Assembly (NCBI RefSeq): GCF_014640635.1
Contig: NZ_BMHI01000001.1
Span: 558,001-622,000 of the forward strand
Length of the DNA: 64,000 nucleotides
Direction of reading: 5' to 3'
From: Flexivirga endophytica
GTDB taxonomy: Bacteria; Actinomycetota; Actinomycetes; Actinomycetales; Dermatophilaceae
The notes under the pieces are model-generated. The model did not search any database. It had not been told where the DNA came from and saw only the letters and a program-made list of their open reading frames with translations. Position numbers and translations under genes: made by a program. Shown here one piece after another: positions 49,566 through 57,423 of this stretch (positions are counted from its first letter, which is position 1; every line of letters starts with the position of its first letter).

Positions 49566-49600
49566 ACACATCATCTCCGTCGACCAGTAAGGGATCTGAC

Positions 49601-50479
49601 ATGACCAACGACCTGACCGACACCATCTGGACCGAGCTGGCCGGGCTCGACTTCAAGGTCACCACCGTCGATGCCGGGGGAGTGCCGACGCGCTCACTAC
49701 AGGCCGGAAACGGTGAGGAGGCAGTGGTTTTCCTGCACGGCACCAGCGGCCACCTCGAGGCGTTCATCCGCAACATCCGGTCGCACGCGGAGAAATACAC
49801 CGTGCACGCGATCGACATGCTCGGCCACGGCTACACCGGCAAGCCCGACTATCCCTACGAGATCCCGAAGTACCGCGACCACCTGCTGGCCTACCTCGAC
49901 GCCGTCGGTATCGACAAGGCGCACATCGGTGGCGAGTCACTCGGCGGCTGGGTCGGCGCCCGCGCCGCCATCGACGACCCCGACCGCATCGCGAGCCTGC
50001 AGCTGTTGTGCGCGGGAGGCACCGTGGCCAACCCCGCGGTGATGGATCGGATCCGCACCAGCACCCGCAAGGCGGTGTCGACGGAAGACGTCGAGTTCAC
50101 CCGGAAGCGTCTGCAGTTGCTGATGGCCGACGCTGCCGACGCGACCGAGGAGCTCGTCGCGACGCGGTACGCGATCTACCACCAGCCGGACTTCGTCACC
50201 AATGTCGAGAACCTCCTGAGCCTGCAGGACATGGAGACCCGCCAGCGCAACATCCTCCGGCCGGAGGACCTGGCCAAGATCGACGTCCCCACCCTGATCG
50301 TCTGGGGACGCAACAACCCGTTCGGTGAGACGCCGGAGGCTGACGCGATGCATCAGCACATCAAGGGTTCCGAACTGGTCCTCTTCGAGGACTGCGGCCA
50401 CTGGCCGCAGCACGAGCAGGCTGCGAAGTACAACCCGATCAGCCTCGACTTCATCGGCCGGAACCGGGCCCACTCATGA
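49601..50479 (+). CDS. Alpha/beta hydrolase 2 of the meta-cleavage operon
   Basis: 292 residues from the ATG at 49601, which has SD AAGGGA; an earlier ATG at 49562 has none. Ser113 in IGGESLGGWVGA and His267 in DCGHWPQHEQ are clear. The acid position reads WGRN238-N239-PF where relatives have Asp, so the acid may be supplied elsewhere or the enzyme may have changed activity. Oxyanion strand VVFLHGTSGHLEAFI. It may share a substrate class with the MhpC-like enzyme or act on an amide or ester intermediate. Next gene overlaps by 4 bp. Confidence 0.85.
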   Translation: MTNDLTDTIWTELAGLDFKVTTVDAGGVPTRSLQAGNGEEAVVFLHGTSGHLEAFIRNIRSHAEKYTVHAIDMLGHGYTGKPDYPYEIPKYRDHLLAYLDAVGIDKAHIGGESLGGWVGARAAIDDPDRIASLQLLCAGGTVANPAVMDRIRTSTRKAVSTEDVEFTRKRLQLLMADAADATEELVATRYAIYHQPDFVTNVENLLSLQDMETRQRNILRPEDLAKIDVPTLIVWGRNNPFGETPEADAMHQHIKGSELVLFEDCGHWPQHEQAAKYNPISLDFIGRNRAHS

Positions 50480-51486
50480 CCACAATGGCTGCGGTCCGCG
50501 TCCACGGGTGGGGCGAACCACCTGTCGCAGAAGAGGTTTCGACCCCCGAAGTAGTCGCGGACGAGGCGCTGGTGCGGATCGAGGCCGCTGCCGTCGGGCA
50601 CCTCGATCGCACCGTCGCGGGTGGCGACTTCGGGGTGAAGCCTCGGCTGCCCTACATCGGCGGGGTCGAGGGCTGCGGCACCGTCGTGTCCTCGGCGCTG
50701 CACGCCGCGGGCACGAGAGTGATGCTCCGCGGCGGGGGCCTGGGCCTGACCCGCGACGGCACGTGGGCCGAGTTCGTCCGGGTGCCGGAGAAGAACCTCG
50801 TGGTGCTCCCGGACGGCATGGGGCCGGCGCTGGGTGCGACCTACTTCGTTCCTGTGACCACCGCGGCATGCGCGCTGCGGTCGATAGGGCGCCTCGGCAC
50901 GTGGGGTGTGCCGGACGTCGAGTCGGCGGCGGACGAGGTGGTGCTCGTTGCAGGCGCCGCCGGTGCGGTCGGGTCGATGGTGGCGCAGCTGGCGTTGCGG
51001 GACGGCGCCAAGGTGCTCGGCCTGGTGCTCGACCAGGGCCAGGCGGACCGCTTGCCGGACGGTGTCGAGCCAGTGCTCGCCGGTGACGCGAAGCATGCGC
51101 ACACGTTGCACGAGGAACGTCCCGGGACACTCCTCGTCGACACGCTCGGCGGGCGGGAACTCGGTGACCGGATGCACTGGGTGCGCCCCGGCGGCCGGGC
51201 CGTGCTCATCGGCTACGTCACCGGCGAGGAGGCCACGCTGGACCTGCCCAACTGGCTGCTCCAGGACGTCGCGCTGCTGCCGACCAACATGATCCGCCGC
51301 AACCGTGAGGCTCGCAAGTATGCCGAGGAGCTCGCGCCGCTGCTCGTCTCCGGTGACCTGCAGCTCGCGGTCGAAGAGTTCGGGTTCGACCAGGCAGCAA
51401 CAGTTTTCGAGCGTATGGCGGCAGGTGGCATCAACGGTCGAGCAGTCCTGCAGCCGCGTTCCGGTCGACAAGAGTCGGAGTCATGA
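50476..51486 (+). CDS. MDR-family NAD(P)H:quinone/enoyl reductase-like oxidoreductase
   Basis: 336 residues, zinc-free medium-chain reductase: VRVHGWGEPPVAEEV, GVEGCGTVV, Rossmann motif VLVAGAAGAVGSMVAQLAL (about 155-173), LVDTLGGRELGDRMHWVRPG, GRAVLIGYV. No zinc ligands are visible. It probably reduces a double bond or quinone in the pathway. Starts on ATGA overlapping the preceding stop and ends overlapping the hydratase gene. Confidence 0.88.
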   Translation: MTTMAAVRVHGWGEPPVAEEVSTPEVVADEALVRIEAAAVGHLDRTVAGGDFGVKPRLPYIGGVEGCGTVVSSALHAAGTRVMLRGGGLGLTRDGTWAEFVRVPEKNLVVLPDGMGPALGATYFVPVTTAACALRSIGRLGTWGVPDVESAADEVVLVAGAAGAVGSMVAQLALRDGAKVLGLVLDQGQADRLPDGVEPVLAGDAKHAHTLHEERPGTLLVDTLGGRELGDRMHWVRPGGRAVLIGYVTGEEATLDLPNWLLQDVALLPTNMIRRNREARKYAEELAPLLVSGDLQLAVEEFGFDQAATVFERMAAGGINGRAVLQPRSGRQESES

Positions 51487-52313
51487 CCCAGGACGTCACC
51501 CCGCCGGTCGCGCAGGCGGCGGAGCGGCTGCGATATGCCGACACGATGCGTCGCACCTGCGCTCCGGTGCGCGAACTGATCGGCCGCGACAACGTCGAGG
51601 CGGCATACGCCGTCCAGCAGCACGTGGTGGCCCTGCGCGAGATCAGCGGCGACCACGTCGTCGGCCGGAAGGTCGGCCTGACTGCCCGCGCGGTGCAGGA
51701 TCAACTCGGCGTGCACGAGCCGACGATCGGGACGCTCATGGAGAGCATGCAGGTCCATGACGGTGCCGTCGTGCCGGTGCGCCGACTGTTGCAGCCGCTC
51801 GTCGAGGCCGAGGTCGTCTTCCGGCTGGGCGAGGATCTCGATGAGGCGGAGGTCGATCCGCAGCGCGCGCGGTCTGCGGTCTCGGAGGTGCTCGCCGGCA
51901 TCGAGGTGGTCGACAGCCGGATCGACAAGTGGGACATCACCCGAGTCGATACCATTGCTGACAATGCCTCCGCGGGACTTTTCGTACTCGCTCCGGAGGG
52001 TCGTCCGATCGGGAAACTGGATCTCGGAGAGTTCGCGATGAAGTTGCGCTGCAACGGCAAGGTGGCGTCCCGCGGCTCCGGTGCCGACAACTTCCACGGC
52101 GACCCCCTGCGCGGGCTGGCCTGGCTGGCGGGCGAGGCGCATCGCCGCGGAACGCCGCTGCGCGCGGGCCAGATCGTGCTCGCCGGAGCGCTCGGACCGA
52201 TGGTCGAGGTGCACGAGGACGACTCCTTCGACGCCGTGATCGGCGACCTGCCGCCGGTGTCGGTCCACTTCCGCTCCAGCGTCGCGGCGCGGGAAGCCGG
52301 AGTGCTCTCGTGA
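51483..52313 (+). CDS. 2-keto-4-pentenoate hydratase family protein (MhpD-like)
   Basis: 276 residues, fumarylacetoacetase superfamily. VVGRKVGLTARAVQDQLGV holds the conserved Lys; the metal-binding acids lie in LVEAEVVFRLGEDL, with E-x-E-x then the later Glu in VLAGIEVVDSR. FADNASAGLF-like stretch reads IADNASAGLFVLAP. It should hydrate 2-hydroxypenta-2,4-dienoate to 4-hydroxy-2-oxovalerate. The aldolase and acetaldehyde dehydrogenase that normally follow (MhpE, MhpF) are not in this window. Confidence 0.92.
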   Translation: MTQDVTPPVAQAAERLRYADTMRRTCAPVRELIGRDNVEAAYAVQQHVVALREISGDHVVGRKVGLTARAVQDQLGVHEPTIGTLMESMQVHDGAVVPVRRLLQPLVEAEVVFRLGEDLDEAEVDPQRARSAVSEVLAGIEVVDSRIDKWDITRVDTIADNASAGLFVLAPEGRPIGKLDLGEFAMKLRCNGKVASRGSGADNFHGDPLRGLAWLAGEAHRRGTPLRAGQIVLAGALGPMVEVHEDDSFDAVIGDLPPVSVHFRSSVAAREAGVLS

Positions 52314-53611
52314 CGGTCTGCGAGCAGCAGGTCGACGCGGTCATGGCACACGTGGATCGCGACCTACTGGTGGACGCCGTGTGCGGGCTGGTCGACATAC
52401 CGAGCCCGACCGGCGCGGAGCGGCCGGCCGCGTCCTGGCTGGTCGATCACCTGGCCGCCGCCGGGGTGGACTCCACCCTGCAGGTCATCGACGACGAGCA
52501 GGCCAACGCGGTCGGCGTCCTGCCCGGCGCCCCGGACGGCGAGACGGTGCTGCTCTATGCGCCGCTGGACACGTACACGACCGGCATCGAGGCGCTCGAC
52601 ATCCCGGACGCCGGCCCGCGGATGCGTGAGGACATGCTCCCGCACGCAACGGTGTATGACGACGTGGTCGTGGGCCTCGCGGCGGGTAACCCCAAGGGAC
52701 ACGCGGCCAGCATCCTGGTCGCGATCGAGGCGATGAAGCGCTCCGGCATCGAGATGCCCGGTGACGTCGTCGCCGCTTTCGGCGCGGGCGGCATGCCCAG
52801 CTTCGCCGTCGACGGGGTCGGGGTCCGGGGTCGCACGAACACGGGGCACGGGGTCGGAGCGAACTTCCTGCTCGAGCGTGGATTCACCACGGACCACGCA
52901 ATCATCGCCAAGCCCGGCTGGACGGTGTCCCACGAGGAGGTGGGGCTGACCTGGGTCGACATCGAGATCTCGGGGCAGCACAGCTATGTCGGCAGTCGCC
53001 ACCGGATGCCCTACCGCAACGCACCGAGGGACGCGGCGCGCGTCATCGAGGTGTTGGAGACCTGGTGCGAGGCGTATGCCGAGCGGCACGAGACGGGCAC
53101 CATGCGACCGCAGGGCGTGGTGTCGTCGGTGCACGGCGGCTTCGAGCGACTGGCCGCATCGACCTCGGCATCCGTCAGGGTGCGCATGGACATCCGGACG
53201 ACACCGGAGCAGACCGCGCAGTCGGTGGTCCGTGAAGTGCGAAATGCGCTGGCACCGTTGGAGACCGAGCTGGGGACGCGGTTTCACGTCCGGCAGGTCG
53301 CCTCCGTGCCCGCGAGTCGCACGGACCCGGACGCGCCGATCGTGCGCGCGACGATCGCGGCCTGGGAGGCCGTGGCCGGCGAGCGACACGAGCCGGTGCT
53401 CGCCAACAGCGGTGCGACCGACGCGAACATCCTGCGGATGCGCGGTGTGCCGACGGCGCGTGTCGGGATGCCGAAGATCCAGCAGGGACCCGGCGGACGG
53501 CCCGTCGATTTCACGCTGGGGATGAATGCCGTTGACGTAGGGGAGATGCGGCGCCTCGTCGAGGTGCTCGTGCGTGCGGTAAGGGGCGTTTGGGAATCAC
53601 GTCAGGAGTAG
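52310..53611 (+). CDS. M20-fold protein without the M20 metal ligands
   Basis: 433 residues with an M20/ArgE-like layout: catalytic-domain start LVDIPSPTGAERPAASWLVD, a lid domain (HEEVGLTWVDIEISGQHSYV), then SGATDANILRMRGVPTARVG and a C-terminal GPGGRPVDFTLGMN. The metal positions are changed: the GHxD motif is APLD (Pro85, Asp87), the bridging Asp region is GNPKG (Asn127), the catalytic Glu-Glu is replaced by FGAGGMP (about 157-163), the next acid is AKPGW, and the final His is absent. It is probably not a zinc peptidase; it could bind an amide-like intermediate or have new chemistry. Overlaps the hydratase by 4 bp, so belongs to the operon. Confidence 0.8.
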   Translation: MTVCEQQVDAVMAHVDRDLLVDAVCGLVDIPSPTGAERPAASWLVDHLAAAGVDSTLQVIDDEQANAVGVLPGAPDGETVLLYAPLDTYTTGIEALDIPDAGPRMREDMLPHATVYDDVVVGLAAGNPKGHAASILVAIEAMKRSGIEMPGDVVAAFGAGGMPSFAVDGVGVRGRTNTGHGVGANFLLERGFTTDHAIIAKPGWTVSHEEVGLTWVDIEISGQHSYVGSRHRMPYRNAPRDAARVIEVLETWCEAYAERHETGTMRPQGVVSSVHGGFERLAASTSASVRVRMDIRTTPEQTAQSVVREVRNALAPLETELGTRFHVRQVASVPASRTDPDAPIVRATIAAWEAVAGERHEPVLANSGATDANILRMRGVPTARVGMPKIQQGPGGRPVDFTLGMNAVDVGEMRRLVEVLVRAVRGVWESRQE

Positions 53612-53613
53612 TG

Positions 53614-54396
53614 ATGACAACCGGCTCTCATGAGTTGCCCTACGGCGACGGCCAAGGACACGGTGCCAACAGCGTGCTGGGGAAGGCACGACTGATCTTG
53701 GAGGCCTTCCAGCACGACGACGTCGAGCTGTCCCTCTCGGAGTTGTCCCGCAGGACCGGGGTCTCGAAGGCGTCGGTCCACCGACTTGCCCAGGAGCTGG
53801 TCGAGTGGGGCATGCTCGAGCGGTCCGGTTTCGAATACCGTTTGGGTATGCGGGCTTTCGAGCTTGGCTCGCGCGTGCCGCGGTTCCGGGTGCTGCGGGA
53901 CGCTGCCCGGCCGACGATGGAGCGGCTGCACTTCACGACGAACGAAGCGGTGCACCTGGCCGTCAAGGACGGTCTCGAGGCGATCTACCTCGAGAAGGTC
54001 GCCGCCGGTGAGAAGTCGGCCAAGCCGTCCCGGATCGCCGGCCGGATGCCTTTGCACGCCACGGCAACCGGCAAGGCACTGGTCGCCTTCTCACCACCGG
54101 CGGTGCTGTCGGAGGTCGTCAGCCGTGAGCTGGTCCGCTTTACACCGCACACGACCGTGGCGCCGGGCCTGCTGCTCAAGCAGATCCAGCGGGTGCGCGA
54201 GGTGGGCTTCGCCCTGGAGGAGGATGAGGTGACGCTCGGCTACTGCTCGGTCGCCGTCCCGATCTTCAGCGGCAGCCGGCTGCTGCTCGGTGCCCTCTCG
54301 ATCACCGCGCCCACCTACCGGGCGGACGTGCACCGCTTCTCGGCTGCGCTGCTGGAGGCAAGCCACCGGTTGTCCACCTCCAACCTCGTCAACTGA
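53614..54396 (+). CDS. IclR-family transcriptional regulator
   Basis: 260 residues. Winged HTH at about 20-80 (VLGKARLILEAFQHDDVELS, LSELSRRTGVSKASVHRLAQ), then an IclR effector domain: LHFTTNEAVHLAVKDGLEAIYLEKV, RMPLHATATGKALVAFSPP, FALEEDEVTLGYCSVAVPIF. IclR proteins control aromatic catabolic genes and bind pathway intermediates. The ATG follows CAGGAG. It is at the end of the meta-cleavage operon and is the only regulator in the island, so it is the best candidate to bind the inverted repeats at 45986 and 36485. Confidence 0.92.
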   Translation: MTTGSHELPYGDGQGHGANSVLGKARLILEAFQHDDVELSLSELSRRTGVSKASVHRLAQELVEWGMLERSGFEYRLGMRAFELGSRVPRFRVLRDAARPTMERLHFTTNEAVHLAVKDGLEAIYLEKVAAGEKSAKPSRIAGRMPLHATATGKALVAFSPPAVLSEVVSRELVRFTPHTTVAPGLLLKQIQRVREVGFALEEDEVTLGYCSVAVPIFSGSRLLLGALSITAPTYRADVHRFSAALLEASHRLSTSNLVN

Positions 54397-54406
54397 TCGA
54401 GACCGT

Positions 54407-55177
54407 TCAGCGGCCTTCGAAGCGTGGCTCGCGCTTGTCGAGGAACGCCTGCAGGCCCTCGGCAGGATCCGCGAGGTCGAGGTTGGCCCGGACGTATGTC
54501 GCCTCGCGGTCTATCGCCGCATCGAGCGGCAGCTCGAGGTTGTCGTCGACGACGCGCTTGATCAGCCCGACGGTGGCGGTTGGTCGCGTCGCGAGCCGGA
54601 TTGCCTCGCAACGCACGACCTCGTCGAAGTCGGCACCGGCCACGATGTCGACCAGCCCCTGGTCGAGTGCTTCGGCGGCGGACAGTCGCGTGCCGTCGAT
54701 CATCAGCCGCTTGGCGCGATGTGGTCCGATCAGGCGTGGGAGTCGTTGACTCCCACCGGCACCCGGAAAGATCCCCAGGTTTGACTCGGGGAAGCCGAAG
54801 GTCGCGCGTTCGTGCAGGATGCGCAGGTCACACGCGAGGGCGAGCTCGGCCCCGCCGCCGAGCGTGTGACCGTTGAGGGCGGCAATGACCGGTTTGGGTG
54901 CGCGCACGAGCAGTTGCTGCACGACGGTCCAGCGCCGCATCGCGGTGTAGGTGTCCGGGTCGAGGCGGCGCATCACGCGGATGTCCGCACCGCCGACGAA
55001 GACCTTTCCCTTGCCGCGTATCACCACCGCCCGCACCGCCGGGTCCTCGGTGACCGTCGGCAGCACCTCGATGAGTGCCTCGATAAGCGGTGGGTCGACG
55101 GTGTTCACCGGCCCGTGGTCCAGCACCACGGTGGCGACGGGGCCGTCATAATCGATCCGGAAGCCGGGTTCGGTCAT
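54407..55177 (-). CDS. Enoyl-CoA hydratase/isomerase family protein
   Basis: 256 residues, crotonase fold. Oxyanion segment KVFVGGADIRVM, LNGHTLGGGAELALACDL with Glu111, and FPESNLGIFPGAGGSQRLPR with Glu131: both catalytic glutamates are present, so hydratase activity is plausible. It hydrates or isomerises an enoyl-CoA. Starts on ATGA overlapping the CoA-transferase stop; last gene of a three-gene CoA operon (ligase, transferase, hydratase). Its stop is 10 bp from the converging IclR gene's stop. Confidence 0.92.
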   Translation of the reverse strand: MTEPGFRIDYDGPVATVVLDHGPVNTVDPPLIEALIEVLPTVTEDPAVRAVVIRGKGKVFVGGADIRVMRRLDPDTYTAMRRWTVVQQLLVRAPKPVIAALNGHTLGGGAELALACDLRILHERATFGFPESNLGIFPGAGGSQRLPRLIGPHRAKRLMIDGTRLSAAEALDQGLVDIVAGADFDEVVRCEAIRLATRPTATVGLIKRVVDDNLELPLDAAIDREATYVRANLDLADPAEGLQAFLDKREPRFEGR

Positions 55178-57423
55178 TGCAGGACTCCTTGGTCACGCAG
55201 CCGGCGGAGCTCCACCGGGTCGAGGGCGAGCAGCTCGGTGAGCAACTCGTCGGTGTGTTCACCGAGCAACGGCGCGGGCCGGTCAAGCACCGGCGGAGTG
55301 GTGCTCAGGTGGTGCACCGGGCCTTCCACGCGGATGTCCCCGGCGATCGGGTGAAGCTGGGTCGGGTAGAAGTCGCGCGACTCCAGTTGCTCGTCGTGAT
55401 CGACGAGATCGCGCCCGTCGCGCACGGGGTACGCCGCAATTCCGTGCAGTTGCAGGGTGATCGCGGCCTGGTCCGCGTCGGTGGTGGCGGCATGCTCGGC
55501 CAGCCACTCCTGCGGGTCGCGGTGCCCGGCGAGTGCCCTCAGCCTGTCGCGGTCGGTGGCGCCGACGGCGAGCCAGCGGTCGTCACCGGGTGCGCGCAGG
55601 GTGCGCGGCCCGACGTGCTCGCTGTCGTATGTCGGGGGTGCGCCGAGGGCCGCCGTGCCGAGATGTGCCGTCAACGCTTCGAGCTGGGAGAGGTCGACAT
55701 ACCCGCCTCCACCGCGCAGCAGGTGTTCCAGGATCGCGACGACTGCGGCGTTGGCCGCGACCATGTCACCCAACCCGAAGGTGAATCCCTGTGGGATGCC
55801 GTCGGATCCGGCGGTCGCGGCGGTCAGACCGGACCAGGCGGCGAGCGTGTCGGCGAAGGTCACCGATGAGCGCCAGGGACCGGTGGCACCGACTCCCGAC
55901 ATCGAGACCAGCAGGCAGTCCGGATTCAGTCGCTGCAGGCTCGCGGGGTCCAGCCCCCACTTCGCCAGGGTGCCGGGCGAGAAGTTCTCGATCACCAAGT
56001 CGACCTCGGCGGCGAGTCGGCGCAGCAGGTCCGGTCCTTCGGAGCTGCGCAGATTGAGGGCGAGGCTGCGCTTGTTGCGGTTGAAGTTGAGGAAGTAGCC
56101 GCTGTCGTCCGGCCCGGCGTCCGGCCGCAGCCGCATGGACGGCGCGAACCGGGTCGGGTCCTGTCGGTGTGCGGACTCGATCTTGATGATGTCGGCGCCG
56201 TGCTCAGCGAGCGTCTTGGTGACGTAGGGGCCGGCGAGCACCCAGGTGAGGTCCAGCACGCGCAGTCCGGACAGTGCGCCGGATCCGTGTGTGCGTTGCT
56301 GCCACGCGGCCGCATAGGCCCCGGATCGCTCTGTGTGCCAGGGGAGTTCGCCGGTCACGGGTTCGCTGACCGACAGAGTCACCGGTCGCGGGCGACCTGG
56401 CGACTCGTAGGGGAAGCCGGCGTCCAGCACTGCACCGGTCGGTGTGTGCAGCTGGACGAAGAAGTCACGGGACTGCAGCTGCGGGTTACCCGGGAGGTCC
56501 CCTGGCGCGGCGACCTCCGCCCACGGCAAGGCGCGGCGGCGTGCTTCCGGAGCGATCACGGCGGTGCGGCGGCGGCGTGTCCATTCGGTGACGACGTCGT
56601 CGACGTGGGCGCGATGTTTCCACCGGTGGACCGGGTCGGCCCAGATCGGGTCGGTGAGATCCTCGGCTTCGCCGGTTTCGTCCATCCAGGCGAGCAGGTC
56701 GGTCCACATCCGGTCCGGGCCGGAGTAGCCGCCGGCGACATACCCGTCGGCGGTGGGGAAGATCCGGTGCGCGACGTGTCCGTAGACACCGCTCGTGCGA
56801 CCAGGCACGGAGCCGGCGTGGATCCAGGAGATGGCACCGGTCTCGAGGGTTGCCGCGACGGCCTCCTGCGCGGACACCTCGCCGAGCTGACCCTGGCCGG
56901 TGCGCTTGCGAGCGAGTGCTGCGAGCAGTGCTGCCACCGCGAGGTGCGTTCCCGCGAGCTGGGATGCCTGCTCGTGCGGTGGGGTGACCGGCGGCCGGCC
57001 GGGGTCGCCGCCCAGCCACGCCATACCTCCGGCGGCTGCGATGACGTGGTCGTCGGCCAGCCAGTCGGCCCGAGGGCCGGTCAGCCCGAACGGGGTGAGC
57101 ACGACATGTGCGACGCCGGTCCAGAGATCCGGGCATTCCTCACGGAGGCGCAGCGTCCGCAGTGTCGGGCGCGGTCCGGATTCGAGCACGATGTCGGCAT
57201 CACCCACGAGTTCGGTGATGGTCAGGTCGACGTCCGCATCGGGAACGGTGCGCGTACGCGTGCCGGCATACCAGTGCAGCGCTGCGGCCTCGTCCGGCCT
57301 CGGTTGGGTGGCGGGGCGCAGCCGGATCACGTCAGCGCCCATGCCGACGAAGAGCCGGACGGCGTTCGCGCCGAGCGCATCGGTCAGATCGAGAACACGA
57401 AGGAGGGGAGAGGTGACTGTCAT
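55174..57423 (-). CDS. Fused double-domain CaiB/BaiF (family III) CoA transferase
   Basis: 749 residues, two CaiB-like halves in one chain; typical members have about 400. The second half (from about 382, LSGLRVLDLTWVLAGPYVTK) has family features: KIESAHRQDPTR, NFNRNKRSLALNLRSSEG, ENFSPGTLAKWGLDP, and GLGDMVAANAAVVAILEHLL with the catalytic Asp (about 551). The first half (1-370: RVLDLTDALGANAVRLFVGM, PFGLTGPRADWLADD) lacks it: the matching site reads PPHEQASQLAG (about 147-157). So one half is probably a structural partner. The family's active form is an interlocked dimer, which a fusion could mimic. The start at 57423 overlaps the ligase stop. Confidence 0.88.
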   Translation of the reverse strand: MTVTSPLLRVLDLTDALGANAVRLFVGMGADVIRLRPATQPRPDEAAALHWYAGTRTRTVPDADVDLTITELVGDADIVLESGPRPTLRTLRLREECPDLWTGVAHVVLTPFGLTGPRADWLADDHVIAAAGGMAWLGGDPGRPPVTPPHEQASQLAGTHLAVAALLAALARKRTGQGQLGEVSAQEAVAATLETGAISWIHAGSVPGRTSGVYGHVAHRIFPTADGYVAGGYSGPDRMWTDLLAWMDETGEAEDLTDPIWADPVHRWKHRAHVDDVVTEWTRRRRTAVIAPEARRRALPWAEVAAPGDLPGNPQLQSRDFFVQLHTPTGAVLDAGFPYESPGRPRPVTLSVSEPVTGELPWHTERSGAYAAAWQQRTHGSGALSGLRVLDLTWVLAGPYVTKTLAEHGADIIKIESAHRQDPTRFAPSMRLRPDAGPDDSGYFLNFNRNKRSLALNLRSSEGPDLLRRLAAEVDLVIENFSPGTLAKWGLDPASLQRLNPDCLLVSMSGVGATGPWRSSVTFADTLAAWSGLTAATAGSDGIPQGFTFGLGDMVAANAAVVAILEHLLRGGGGYVDLSQLEALTAHLGTAALGAPPTYDSEHVGPRTLRAPGDDRWLAVGATDRDRLRALAGHRDPQEWLAEHAATTDADQAAITLQLHGIAAYPVRDGRDLVDHDEQLESRDFYPTQLHPIAGDIRVEGPVHHLSTTPPVLDRPAPLLGEHTDELLTELLALDPVELRRLRDQGVLQ

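Noticed and set aside
52310-53611. Ordinary M20 zinc peptidase or deacylase
   Set aside because: Nearly all family metal ligands and the catalytic Glu are replaced, so an active M20 enzyme cannot be supported.
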